The notes under the pieces: model-generated | The model's database searches: none | Seen by the model: only the letters and a program-made list of their open reading frames with translations | Told to the model about the DNA's origin: nothing | Source of the DNA: Platanthera guangdongensis | Lineage: Eukaryota > Streptophyta > Magnoliopsida > Asparagales > Orchidaceae | Assembly: GCA_039583875.1 (NCBI GenBank) | Contig: CM077151.1 | Coordinates: forward strand, 112,982,609 to 113,046,608 | Reading direction: 5' to 3' | DNA: 64,000 nt | Made by a program: the position numbers and the translations under genes | Shown: positions 22,315 to 33,415 of the stretch, in pieces | How the letters are laid out: every line of letters begins with the position of its first letter | Numbering within the stretch: the stretch's first letter is position 1

Positions 22315-24497
22315 CCACGAAACCCAAAAGAGCGACGAGAGGCGTTTTGGGCCAAATCTGGTATTTGGCAGGGGGCACACGGCCTGGGACACGGGTTTGT
22401 CCCAGGGCGTGTCAGGCTTGAGTTGATGTTTTGGCCGCGAGGTCGACGAATTTGGAGTCGACGATCGTCGAGCAGGGAACACGGCCTAGGACACGGGCGT
22501 GTCTCAGGGCGTGTCGAGCCCGTGTCGACGATCGGCCCGGGAGTCGACATTTTCGCTCGACAATGTGTCGAGACAAGGCACACGGCCTAGGACACGGGCG
22601 TGTCCAAGGTCGTGTCGTGTGGTCGACGAACTTCGCTTGACGAAGTGTCGAGATAGTGAACACGGCCTGGAGCCCAGGCGTGTTCGAGTTTGACACGAGC
22701 GTGTCAAATAGGACACTGCGTGTCCAAGAACCGTGTGAGTCTCTGGTTGTTTTCGGGGCTGTGTCGATGGGGGAACACGGCCGACCACACGGCCGTGTCT
22801 GTTGGAACACGGGCGTGTCAGGTCAAACACGGGTGTGTCGGATGCCCGTGTGTTTTTCCAGACGCGTCGATTTTGACGGCGAATGGGGGACACGGCCCTG
22901 GACACGGGCGTGTTGCAGGCCGTGTTCGACCCAGTTTTAGCATTTCAGGCGTGAATCAAGGCCGTTCGTTTCTTTAATTTGGGATCCAACGGATGGGGGT
23001 TGTTCCTGATGGGATATACCCGGGATTGGACCCTTCAAACCCTCATTTCACTTGAGAGTTTCTCTTTCTAAAGTATAGAGAGAGAGAGGAGAGCAAAGGA
23101 GGAAGAAGAAGCTTAGATCCGGTCTTTGGAGGAGCTTCGGAGCTCCAAATCACGAACCGATTTCGGATCTACGGAGGCAAAGAGAGTGCGGTGCTTTTCA
23201 TCCGCTTACATTTACATGGCGCCAAGGAAGAATTCTAGGGTAACGATTCTCTTCTTGAGCATGTGAAGCTCTCCTTCTTTGCATAGGAAGTCCGCTCTCG
23301 CAAATTTGCGGTGAGTTGGAGGCGTTCCTTCGGGTAGATATGTAAAGTCCCCGTTGTTTAGAGTCCTTATTCGAGAACGGACATAGGCATGATGTGTGAA
23401 GCCTATCCGGACATGTTGGTCTGGATCGGTGATGTTGCATTGCATTAATGCCGGAGAAGACACCGTGCGATTGTTTATTTTTTGGGTTTTCTATGTGGTA
23501 GATTGCAACAGGGGGCCTTGGGGATTAACCCTAAGGTGCACCCGGAAAACTGGACGGATGCGTGATCTTGCCAACTTGGTGGCCTGTGAGCCAACCTGAA
23601 CATAACCGGGTTATGTGAAGTGTGATGGAAACGGAACTCGGGAGAAGTTTGACCCACGCATATGGCTTAAATTGTCGTTGCGATGTGAGCACTGGTTAGA
23701 TGGAACCGTACCCATTCTGTGTCGTTTGGTTAGAGCCGTTGGCATAGATGAGGGTCTTCGGCGGTCTATGGCTTAAATTGACGTGACCCATGCCAAGAAG
23801 ACAAAATGCTCATAAGTTTGGCCGTCGAAGTGGTGGTGGTAAGTCTGTAATGTCTACGGCTTAAATTGACGTGACATTGGCCGGTTCACCGAGAATGTGC
23901 CATGAGTGCACGGGGTGTGTGGCCGTGCGAGCCAACGCCTGTGATGCAATGTATATTTATATACTGCTTGGTTTTGCTAATAAATACAGGGAAGGAGCAT
24001 CGCCGCCCCGAATTGGGGGCGGGATCGTTATAATTTTGTCAGCATTGCTGACCGTTGCTTTTGTTTGCCACCGTGCGGTGGTTTGTTGCTTGCAGGTGCT
24101 GCTGGACCAAGCGGTCAATAGCAGGCCAAAGCCCAAATTGCGAAGCCGGCCCTCGAAGGCCTAATTGGAGTGTTTACTTACTTTTGTTCATGTATGACTG
24201 GCCTGCGTGTCGTGGTATGGAAAACATGTATTAAGAGTAAACCATTTGTATGGCCTTAAGGCCAGTACTTGTGTATGTACTACATTCCTATTTGGTATTT
24301 AGTGGAAATTCATGCTTGGTGTTGGGTTCTTTTAATTGAAACTTATAAAACTGCTTCCGCTAGAATGCTCTGTGTAGGACGTTATGATTGGTTGAATGGT
24401 TTCCACTGAGTAACCACCCCGTCTGTCTGTGGTATATGGCGTCAGGCCCCGGCCGGACCTACTGCTATATACTATGCGACAGATATGGGGCGTTACA
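22315..24497 (+). repeat. A2 3' LTR, second part
   Basis: It continues from base 8 of the A-type LTR (CCACGAAACCC) to the terminal CGTTACA at 24497. It carries the palindromic array (about 22375-22930) and the TGGCTTAAATTG repeats. Confidence 0.9.
23216..23239 (+). other. ATG mini-exon with GTAACG donor in A2 3' LTR
   Basis: Eight codons (MAPRKNSR) then GTAACG. The codons differ from the other A copy at 8771, but length, start, basic character and donor are kept. Confidence 0.45.
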
Positions 24498-24749
24498 ACA
24501 TACACACGATCCTAATCATATAAGTTTGTATGTGCACTCTTATATGATGAGTTACTTTATTGTTAAGTTGATCTTTAACCTATATGTTTGTATGAGCATT
24601 CATATAAGTTGAGTTACTTTCCTGTTATAGGTTCTTACTGATATACTGTTGTTGATAGTAGAACTACTAGTGTAGATTGATATACTCACTTTTTTACATG
24701 TTTGATACTCTGATATTATTTAGTCTTATACCACCTACTTGTTCTACTG

Positions 24750-24751
<2 letters not shown>

Positions 24752-24819
<68 letters not shown>
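24752..24819. repeat. (TA)n microsatellite
   Basis: About 68 bp of uninterrupted TA dinucleotides in the leader of G. Confidence 0.98.
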
Positions 24820-24820
<1 letters not shown>

Positions 24821-24921
24821 CCACTTTGCCTTTCTCTGCCTGTTGCCTAAGAGTCGTCGAGGGAGCAGATGTGATAGCCAGTTAGTCTTTATGACTAATA
24901 GTTGCTACGTCTTTCTTTTTA

Positions 24922-25027
24922 GGAAGAAACCCCGCAGATAGAGCAGCAACAGGTTGTGCAGGAGGGTAGCCAGGCCAGGGAGATAGGGCCTGATGTGACG
25001 ATAACATCGATGCCGTCAGTTACTGAT
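24922..25027 (+). pseudogene. Exon-like gag N-terminal segment of G
   Basis: An open stretch beginning EETPQIEQQQVVQEG is preceded by TTCTTTTTAG and followed by GTGAGT. These are a good acceptor and donor. The next ~480 bp (25028-25510) are T-rich and show no gag similarity. It may be a small gag exon, or the splice-like ends may be chance. Confidence 0.3.
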
Positions 25028-25510
25028 GTGAGTTTTCGAGATATTCTAGTTGTATCCCTTTGGTGAAAGTTTTTATATACTCTAATATTATAGATGTCTT
25101 ATGGTTGCTTCTTTCATTAATGTGCTTTTTGTACTTATATACTCGTGTGGATTTTTACTTATGTTTATATTCTTTATGTTTGGTTGGCATTGATGATATT
25201 GATCTTAGCCAGTAGGAAAGGCATCTTGTGGTACAGGTCTACCCATGTGTTGGCGCTACCGCATGGCAGTTGTTCTGGGAATAAGACTCCCCTCGGTCGT
25301 GTCTTATGTTTCGGGAGGGGGGACTTACAAATGGTAAAAGCTTACAATGATCCTCAACTAAAGAAGTCATGGAACAATGGTGCCACCCCCCATTCGTGTG
25401 GTCATTTTGCAGACAAAATGACATAGCAGAAGTAGGGGTATGCCATGTTTAATTCACACTAAGTATGTCTAGTGGTTACCCTACGTTTAGCCAACATGAC
25501 CTTAGGTTTC

Positions 25511-26640
25511 TACATTTATGTGTTCATTCTGGAGCATGTAGAGCCAGTAGAAGGCACTACCACCCTTTATGACCCTACCCAGTTCCAATAGTCTGAGTTA
25601 GGACAGACACTTTTGGCAATCTTAGATGCCTTCAGGTATCAACAGGCCCCTGTGAAGAAACAAGCCCCGAGCTCCAACTGGTTGAGCACCTTTCCAGCCC
25701 TCACCCTGTCTGCTTATCTTGGGACAGAGTTGTCGGTCTGTACTAAAGAATGGCTCAACACTGTGCAAGATTTAATGGCTGGAATTAGATGTACAACCAA
25801 TATAGCTGTGACATTAGTAGTGTCACTCTTTGAACTGCATGCAAAGAGGTGGTGGAAGTCCCTTATGGGTTCCACCTTCCAGGGATGAGTATACACAGAG
25901 ATTATTTGGAACGAGTTTTTTGGAGTTTTCTTGGAGCACTTCATCCCCTCGACCGCTCGAGACGAACTTAAATAAAGATTCTTGTAGCTGAAACAGGGAT
26001 CCAAGTCAGTTACAGAATATCAGCAGGAGTTTCAGCAACTCGCTAGATTTGTTGAATCATGCGAGTTGGATGACAGAGGTTATGCAAAGTAGTTCTACAA
26101 AGACTTGCAAGATCCCCAAGGCAAGCATTTTTGTTTATAGAGGACTCGGGTTTGGCTGAGATCATCGATATGGCGAAAATTCTGGAGGTGGATCACTTGG
26201 GAAGTGGTAAGAGTCCAGGCGAAGGCATAATGGAAGCAGGCCCAAGTTATAGGAGGCAAGACAATAGAGGTAGAGGAAACAATAGAGCTGTAGGTCGCTT
26301 CCATCAGAATTTTAGAATGGAGCGCCTGGCGCCACTGCCAACACTACCTCCACCGCAACAACTGTACCTGCAACCTAGGGAGCAACATGAGCGAGTTTGC
26401 TTCCAGCACAATCAGTCGGGCCACATCCGACATTATTTCCCATAACTAGGTGGAGATGTACCCCCTACTATTCCTCCGACAACTCCACGAGGACGGGGAT
26501 ATGTGCATTGTCATGGGAGAGGACCACGAGGAAGGAATCCTAGAACTGCTCGATAGCAAATGTTTGCTCTAGATATCGTACGAGAGCGGAATCCTCAGGA
26601 CATGATCGCAGGTATGCCATGATTTGCTTAATATGTTATA
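25511..26640 (+). pseudogene. G gag remnant
   Basis: The core is recognisable from AKRWWKSLMG (about 25845) and, after stops, ARDELK..LKQGSKSVTEYQQEFQQLARF (about 25957-26055). A damaged zinc knuckle, CFQHNQSGHIRHYF, at about 26398-26440 has lost two metal-binding residues. Confidence 0.75.
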
Positions 26641-26712
26641 AGCATTTCTCTTCAAATGCTTAAGTCATGCTATGAATGCAGCTTTAGTCTTATTAATTGA
26701 TACTTAGGCACT

Positions 26713-27050
26713 GTGATGGTTAGTGGGGAACCAACTTATGCTCTATTTGATACCGGTGCCAGTCACTCATTCGTTTCGGCGGACTTTGTTAAAAACCTAG
26801 AAGGAGTGCAATACTTCACTGGTATCACACTGAGAGTACGCCTTCCAGATGTCTCTGAGATAACGTCATCCGCCAAGTATGACTTGGAATCATACATTGA
26901 AGGAAAACCTTTTGAAACCCATGTGACGGTGTTGAGAATCCCTTAAATTGATCTCATTCTGGGCATGTCATGGTTGGATTGGCAACACGCCAAAATAGAT
27001 TGTGCGGCGAAGCATATCACCCTGAGGCACGGAGACTTGGAGGTCATTTA
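26713..27050 (+). pseudogene. G protease
   Basis: LFDTGASHSFVS at about 26737-26775 keeps the D-T-G active site. The C-terminal LILGMSWLDWQ motif follows a stop at 26944. Catalytic residues survive although the frame is broken. Confidence 0.8.
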
Positions 27051-27159
27051 CCAAGGTATCAAATTTGCACCTTGTATGTTATTGTCTACAATCCAGTCCC
27101 TTAAGACCCATATGGGAAGGGACAAAGTATATATGATATGTTCTGAATTAAATGAGATG

Positions 27160-28996
27160 GCTTCAAGAGTGAAAGATGTGCGGGTAGTGCAGGACTTCCC
27201 TGAGGTATTTCCCGAGAAATTGCCAGGATTACACCCACATAAAGAGGTGAACTTTCAGATTAAATTAGTACCGGGTGCCAAACCCATCTCTTCGACCCCT
27301 TACAGAATGGACCCAAACGAACTCACCGAGTTTCGAGTTTAGTTGAAAGAATTAGTTGAGTCAAGGTTTGTTCGTCCTAGTTCATCTCCTTGGGGATCCC
27401 TTGTTGTATTCGTTAACAAGAAGGACGGAACATTAAGATTGTGCATAGACTACCGTGAACTCAATCGATTAACGGTTTGGAACACCTATCCCCTACCCCA
27501 GATCGATAAGTTATTCGATTAGTTAGTGGGAGTGAATTGGTTTTACAAATTGGTTCTGTGCTCAGGGTATTATCAATTGAGGATACAAGAGGAATATATC
27601 TCGAAGATAGCGTTTAGCTCGAGATATAGTTTGTAGGAGTTCATGGTGATGTCGTTTGGACTCACAAACGCCCCTTCTACATTCATGAGTTTGATGAACA
27701 GGGTGTTCAAACCGTACTTAGACGTCTTCGTCATAATCTTCATCGATGACTTTTTTGTTTATTCGAATACATAAGAGGAGCATGATGAGCATCTGTCTTT
27801 AGTTTTGAAGAAAGTAAAAGAGCATGCCTTGTTCGCTAAGTTCAGCAAATGCGAATTTTGGCACCAAGAAGTTGCCTTCTTGTGCCATGTAGTTAGTGGG
27901 GTAGGATTAGTTGTAGATCCTGCCAAGGTGCATGCGGTAAAGGAGTGCTCACCCTTGAAGTCAATGGCCAATGTACAGAGCTTCCTTGGACTTGCTGGGT
28001 ATTATTGCAAGTTCGTGAAAGGATTCTTGAAGATAGCCCTTCCCCTCACTGCTTTGACAAAGAAAGGTGTGTCATATGAATGGAAACCTTAGTGTGAGGC
28101 TGCATTTCAAGATCCGAAAGATAGACTACCTGCTACACCCATCCTAGCTCTTCCATCAGGAAAAGAGGGATTTCAAGTTTACACTGTTGCGTCCTATCAA
28201 TGGATAGGAGCAGTGTTGATAAAACACGGTCATGTGATGCTTACGCTTTGAGATAGTTGAAGAAGCATGAAGTTAATTATCCGGTACATGATTTAGAGTG
28301 TGGAGCAGTGGTGTTCACCTTAAAGTTTGGAGCAGTTGTGTTTGCCTTAAAGTTTGGAGGCACTATTTATATGGCGTCCACTGCGAGATATTTTCAGATC
28401 ACAAAAATTTGAAGTATGTTCATACCGAAAAGGATTTGAATATGAGACAACGGCACTAGCTATAATTCTTATATGATTATGAGTTTACATTGAACTACCA
28501 CCCCGTAAAAACAAACTACGTAGCAGATGTATTGAGCAGAAAGGTGTCAGAGTCAAGCCCTGAGTCCCAGTTGATGAGTATGGAATTGGCTGGAGAGCTC
28601 GAGGAAATGGAGATCACGATGGTGTTCAAGAGTCAATCTGAGGAGTATATTATGTACCTATCTGCTATGTGTATAGTATGTGACATTTGAGATCGTATCT
28701 AGGCAGAATAAGGGAAGGATGCAGCTCTGGCCCTTGTGATCAAGCAATTGAGTATGGGTCTAATGAAGAGTATACTCTAAAGGATGGCCTCGTTCATTTT
28801 CGTGGCAGGCTCTACATTCCCAAGGGCGGTGGAATCTGGGAAGACATCTTGAGAGAGGCACATTGTTCCAAGTATTCGGTGCATCCCGGGATTTCCAAGA
28901 TGAATAGTGACTTACGCAAAACCATGTTCTGGCCAGGAATGAAGAGTGATATTTAATATTATGTTACACACTATGAGGCATTGAAATTTGCTTAAC
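27160..28996 (+). pseudogene. G RT, RNase H and start of integrase
   Basis: The RT hinge FPEVFPEKLPGLHP starts at about 27196, followed by [22 protein letters not shown] and [12 protein letters not shown] (about 27730). RNase H ([10 protein letters not shown]) and the ADVLSRK end lie at about 28350-28545. Integrase begins with HPGISKMNSDLRKTMFWPG at about 28880-28940 and is cut at 28996. At least seven stops (for example 27340, 27520, 27634, 27772, 28090) and frameshifts are present. Confidence 0.85.
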
Positions 28997-31228
28997 TGAA
29001 GGTTAGATAATCACCTAGAAGGGGTGGTGAATAGGTCTTTAAAGTTTTATTAGTTCTTTTGCTTATTTCAAATTGATCTATCTAGAGCTTGTCCTTAGAT
29101 CCTGCAATAAGAATGAAAACAAGTAACAAAGCAAACACACAAAGATTTATAGTGGTTCCTCAATTGGGTACATCCACTTTCCCTCCCACCTATCCAACTT
29201 ATTTGTTGGACTAGGCACAAACTCCACCACTATGCTCCTCAGAGCTTACACCTTAGTCCCTCAGCCTTATACATAGATTGTTCACAAAATCCAAACTAAA
29301 GACCATAAGGTTTCCTACCTCAGAGCCCTACAGAGCTCCTACAGCTCAGTGATCCATTGATCACCTACCACAACCTTATTTTTAAGGCATACAACTCAGG
29401 TTCTTCAGCCCTACAGCTTCAGGCACACAGCCATACTCTCAGAGTGCTGCAACACTCCTACAACTCAGTGCCCTTCCAGGTACCTATAGCTTAGCCTCCT
29501 CCAAATCCTACAACTCAGTGAGACACTTGTCATCTACAGCTCAGTGACTCTCCAGTCACCTACCTCAGGCACAAGGCCCTATACTCAGGCTGGGAGGATA
29601 GCCCTACCTCAGATTCACACTTGGATCCTACCTCAGAGAGTAGCACTCTCCTACCTCAGGAAATTAAGCTCTACATCTCAGATCGACACTTGGATCCTAC
29701 CTTAGTACCCCAAAAGGGCACTTACCTCAGTGACTAATTAGTCACCTACCTCAGGCACAAAGTGCCCTACACTCAGATTCAGATAAACTGAATCCTACAT
29801 GAAGTAAATATAGAATTTTAAGAAAAATAAAACAACTGACTCAGAGAGAGATCTCTGAGTCTACCTTACTGGACTGAGTAGATATCAGTTCAGCACACTC
29901 GCTGTAGAAGGAATTAGTCCTCTTCTACAGCTAACACTTTTCTGCTACACAGATGAACAACTATCAGCTTGCTGAATTGATGAATCAGCTTCTATGTTCT
30001 GGAGAGAACTATTTTGTTGAGCTTGAAGAGCTTCAGCTTTCTTCCTTTGCCTTTCAGGCTATCTCTGCTGGACTTGAGCTTTCAAGCTTGATGGGGAAGA
30101 AGATGTCCAGCCGCCTCTAGATTTCTTTCTGTATTTTTTGCGTTTGTTCTCTGTTCGTTCGTTGCCCTAATCCTTTTTCTTTTTCCTTTTTATATGTGTT
30201 GATTTGAATCAACGGCACAATTATATGTGGGCTCACCCAAGGATTGGTGAGCCCTATCTCCTTCAAAAAAGGACAAAGCAACTTTCGACGCCACTGCAGC
30301 ATTCCCGTAACAGCTACATGTAAATGGATTTTGATGACGTCAGTAATGGTCATCACCATCTAGACTTAAAAAATATTCCAAAAATCCATAAAGCGTTGAG
30401 TGATGTTAAGTCACTCAATGCCATCTGTCTTGGCACTCAACGCTTCTGTACTTGTGAATTTTCTCTGAATTTATCACAGAGGTTCTGTCTCAGCGGTCTC
30501 ATCGGCCTCATCGGTTCTTATTAAAAACCGAGACAAGCTTCTATCTCTGCTCTTTCTGTCTCAGCAGTCTCAGTGGTTTCTTAATAACAGCTGACACAAG
30601 CTTCTGTCTCATTGCTTTCCTCTCAGCAGTCTCAGCACTTTATTCTTAACTGCTGAGACAACCTTCTGTCTCAGTGCTTTCTTCTCAGCGGTCTCAACGC
30701 TTTCTTCTCAGCTATCTTAGTGCTTTCTTCTCAGATATCTCAGCTATCTAAGCACTTTTTGCCTTAGTCAGTTTTTCTGGCTTTAGCTGCATTCGACGAT
30801 CTGTGGGCTGAGCTCGACGAACTCTGATCTTCTAAGCGGTCTCAGCTCTTTTTTCCTTAGTCAATTTTTTTGGCTTTATCGTGACAAGTGTTGAGCTGAG
30901 CATGACGATCTGTAAGCTGAGCTCGACGAATTGCAAACTGAGCTAGACGAACTTCAAGCTAAGTTCGACGAACTTTGAATCCTGAGCTCTTGAGCTTATT
31001 CCAAGGAATGTTGAGCTGAGCTTGACGACCAGCAAGCTGATCTAGACGAACTGCGAACTAAGCTCGATGAATTTTGAGTTTACCACCAAACTCATTTTCT
31101 TCACCTGTCTAACCATGGACTACCTGCATGCAAGAACTAGAGCACTCATCAAATACATTATGCCCCTTAGCATGATTGGTGATGCCTCTTCAAATCCTGA
31201 GGAACATTGTAGGGCACAATTCCCAACA
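28997..31228 (-). repeat. Copia-like 3' LTR (~2.2 kb) with three motif arrays
   Basis: Three consecutive degenerate arrays fill it: CTACAGCTCAG/CTACCTCAG every 20-40 bp (about 29290-29790), TTCTGTCTCAGC/TTCTCAGC (about 30480-30760), and GAGCTCGACGAA about every 25-30 bp (30790-31080). A TATA box lies at 30186-30196 on the minus strand. The edges are inferred from TG..CA ends and the PPT. Confidence 0.6.
30186..30196 (-). promoter_or_regulatory. TATA box of the copia-like LTR
   Basis: The minus strand reads CACATATAAAAAGG, a good plant TATA context within the LTR. Confidence 0.5.
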
Positions 31229-31243
31229 ATCTCCCCCTATTTG
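31229..31243 (-). other. Copia-like polypurine tract
   Basis: The minus strand reads CAAATAGGGGGAGAT directly before the LTR start TGTTGGG. Confidence 0.75.
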
Positions 31244-31743
31244 AAAAAGGCAGAACACACATCCATGCTAAGGTGCATCAATATAAGAAATATCATGATA
31301 GGTCTAATGAAACATTATCATGACAACTGGCCATCCCAGTATAGGATATCTCCCTCTAGATGAGATGGCTTACCACTATGATTGAAAGATCAATGGTACA
31401 GGTAAATTATAAATCATTGACAATGTGATAGTATGATTAACAACAAAAGCTTTATTAATCATTTATAAGGTACACATTTTGATTAAGATCTACCTAATCA
31501 TTAACTTAGCCAAACAACAGTAGCAAACTTGTGATTACCGGATATCTATGAAAGAACAGCATATTTATTTACTAAGGATATACAATTGAGAATTCCATTA
31601 TACATTTATGACATCAATATAATTAGGGTCAACTCATATTAATTTAATTGATAAATATTTAATGTTGTTACACAGTTGATATTCATTACAAGACATTGAA
31701 TAAATGTTTAAAGAACTCTAAATCTTGCAGCCGCATATTAGTT

Positions 31744-32228
31744 TCATTTTGATGAACTAGAATCGACATCATTGGAAGCAGCATTCTTCTTCAGGTTTTC
31801 GGCTTTGTTCTCCTCCCACTTGAAGTAAAGGAATGACTTTGGAATATATATGGGTGGCATTTTATTGGGGTTGCTCTTCCTTACTAGATTCTCTTTGAAT
31901 ACTCTTTCCCTTAGGGAATTTCTTTCCAGATGCTTTATCCATTCCTCAGAAGGATATACACTATCAATATTCTTTAAGATTTGTCCATGGATTACCCAAG
32001 CATTGATAATGATAGATTTAGAGGAATAACTTAGTTGTTCATGATCTGGATCATCTATGTTCTCAGCTCTCCTCTTTGACATGAACTCTTTAGCCAATTG
32101 AGTTCCTTCCCTCTTTCTTCTGGTAGCAAGCTGTGCATCATGTGCAATCCTAGCTTGTGCTAGGAAGTCTAGGTCCTCCGGCCTCTTTCTATCCAGGAGG
32201 GGCAGGTGTAGTGCCACACTGGTGCCTT
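31744..32228 (-). pseudogene. Unrecognised ORF between the copia PPT and the break
   Basis: A 157-codon frame follows a TAA at about 32226. It is charged and basic, with RRKREGTQLAKEFMSKRR and MPPIYIPKSFLYFKWEENKAENLKK, and ends in an acidic/serine tail (DVDSSSSK). No RT, RNase H or integrase motif is present. Its place, about 500 bp before the 3' LTR, fits an extra ORF behind pol as in Sirevirus-type elements, but no transmembrane segment is visible. The function is unknown. Confidence 0.4.
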
Positions 32229-32819
32229 AAATTACATTGAAGGCTTGATATTCAAAGAGTGCTGGGCCCGATTTTCTAATGTCATTATTTGGTCTGTCGA
32301 CGTCATAATTTCGACGTCAGTGCGTTACCCTCTTTCATTTTGTTGACGACGCTGCACCATTTGCATTTTTTCGCTTCCATCGGGCCTATTTTTCCAGATT
32401 TTGGGATCCTGTTGGGTTGGATTATCTTCCTGTAATAAAGGTTGAGGTTTTGAGGACTTGGACTTGTCCAGTTTTGTTGCGTTCCGAGCATTTTGGAGTC
32501 TCGGCACATGTTTGGATCCTTGTGAGGATTTTATTTGCTTGTGTAAGCTTTTGATGACTGTGTCTCAAGAATGGTACGTTTGATTCTAGGTTTGTCGTCG
32601 CGGTTGAATTTGTTTAATTCGGCGCATTTGGGCCTTTGTTTTGAACTCTCAGTTACTTGTTCAATAATTTGAACCTCATTATTCATGTGGTTATTATACA
32701 AGCTGTGTGCCTTGTTCTAAATTTTGGACAGCCCTTTAGATTCTCATGAAGCCCCTTGTAGGGCTATTTTATTTTTTCTACGTCAATCAGAGACGTTCGA
32801 CATTTTTTATGGCACTGTT

Positions 32820-32965
32820 ATGAGCTCGACGATCGTCGAGCGGAGCTCGACGAACGTCGAGTGATTCTGGAATTCTGGGTTCGATGAATCTTGCAGAATT
32901 CGTCGAACGGAATTTTCTTTTGTGTTCGACGAACGTCGAGCGGAGCTCGACGAAGTGTCGAGCGA
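32820..32965. repeat. CTCGACGAACGTCGAG palindromes in E U3
   Basis: Several copies of GCTCGACGAxCGTCGAGC occur at 32823-32865 and 32920-32963. GCTCGACGAAGTGTCGAG at 32945-32962 is identical to an 18-mer in the B LTR. Confidence 0.75.
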
Positions 32966-33046
32966 TTTTTTGTCCTTCCTGCTTATTTCTAGAAGTCCTT
33001 TCCGTACTCAAGTTTTGCCTGGTCTTTCTCAAGTGGTGCTCCTTTG

Positions 33047-33240
33047 TTCCCGAGATTTTGTTGCCTTGTTCTTGAGAATAGTTCCATTCCTCTCGATATC
33101 AACTTTTTTCTCGAGAACAACCTTTTCTTCTCGAGACCAGCCCATTCTTCCCGAGAACTGCTTTTGTGTTCTCGAGAGCAGCCAGTTCCTTCTCGAGAAC
33201 AATTTTTGTGTTCTCGATAGCAACCCCTTTTCTCGAGATG
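33047..33240. promoter_or_regulatory. Ten TTCTCGAGAA palindromes phased at ~20 bp in E U3
   Basis: Palindrome centres lie at about 33051, 33073, 33094, 33112, 33132, 33152, 33173, 33194, 33215 and 33234, a spacing of 18-22 bp. The last is about 70 bp upstream of the TATA box. Regular phasing near two helical turns suggests a multimeric protein-binding array. The factor is unknown. Confidence 0.6.
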
Positions 33241-33302
33241 ACCGGTTCACCCGAACCCTGTCTATTTTGCTTAAGTACTGATTAATCTAATGATTACCTT
33301 TA

Positions 33303-33316
33303 GTATATATATAAAT
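33303..33316 (+). promoter_or_regulatory. TATA box of E LTR
   Basis: GTATATATATAAATA, about 70 bp past the palindrome array and about 70 bp before a (GA)n stretch. Confidence 0.65.
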
Positions 33317-33383
33317 ATACCAGATTCTTTCCCTTATTTACTCTAGACCGACTTTCCTGTTCATCTCCTTAACCAGAGCGGCG

Positions 33384-33384
33384 T

Positions 33385-33411
<27 letters not shown>
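33384..33411. repeat. (GA)n microsatellite
   Basis: About 14 GA units in the presumed 5' untranslated part of E. Confidence 0.95.

Positions 33412-33415
<4 letters not shown>

Larger units (their letters stand above)
7804..24497 (+). mobile_element. Element A2, truncated Tekay-like gypsy, interrupted by B
   Basis: It is made of an LTR (7804-10085), an internal part starting inside pol (10086-13012), and a 3' LTR split into 13013-13019 and 22315-24497 by the insertion of B. The 3' LTR totals about 2190 bp once the duplicated TAACG is counted once. PBS, leader, gag and protease are absent, with the loss beginning exactly at the LTR end. A copy this damaged cannot prime its own reverse transcription. 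Confidence 0.82.
24498..28996 (+). mobile_element. Element G, heavily decayed Ty3/gypsy
   Basis: Leader, gag, protease, RT, RNase H and the start of integrase follow in normal order but with many stops and frameshifts. No LTR of its own is visible: A2 adjoins the left side and a copia LTR cuts the right side inside integrase. It is the oldest-looking copy in the window. Confidence 0.75.
28997..32279 (-). mobile_element. Minus-strand Ty1/copia-like element, 3' end only
   Basis: On the minus strand the order is coding remnant (31744-32228), 3' untranslated region, polypurine tract (31229-31243), then an LTR starting TGTTGGGAATTG at 31228. The GGGGGAGATTGTTGG junction is the standard PPT/LTR junction of plant copia elements. 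The outer LTR end is placed at 28997 (CTAACCTTCA on the minus strand), adjoining G. The upstream bulk of the element is missing, and E begins at about 32280. Confidence 0.65.

Noticed and set aside
7804..24497. Tandem array of four LTRs made by repeated unequal exchange
   Set aside because: The B pair is explained by insertion with a perfect TSD. Only the A1/A2 shared LTR still needs recombination.
28997..31228. Solo LTR
   Set aside because: A polypurine tract and internal sequence adjoin the LTR start, so at least the 3' end of the element is present.
33047..33240. Heat-shock elements
   Set aside because: HSEs need TTC and GAA separated by two bases. Here TTC and GAA are four bases apart (TTCTCGAGAA).
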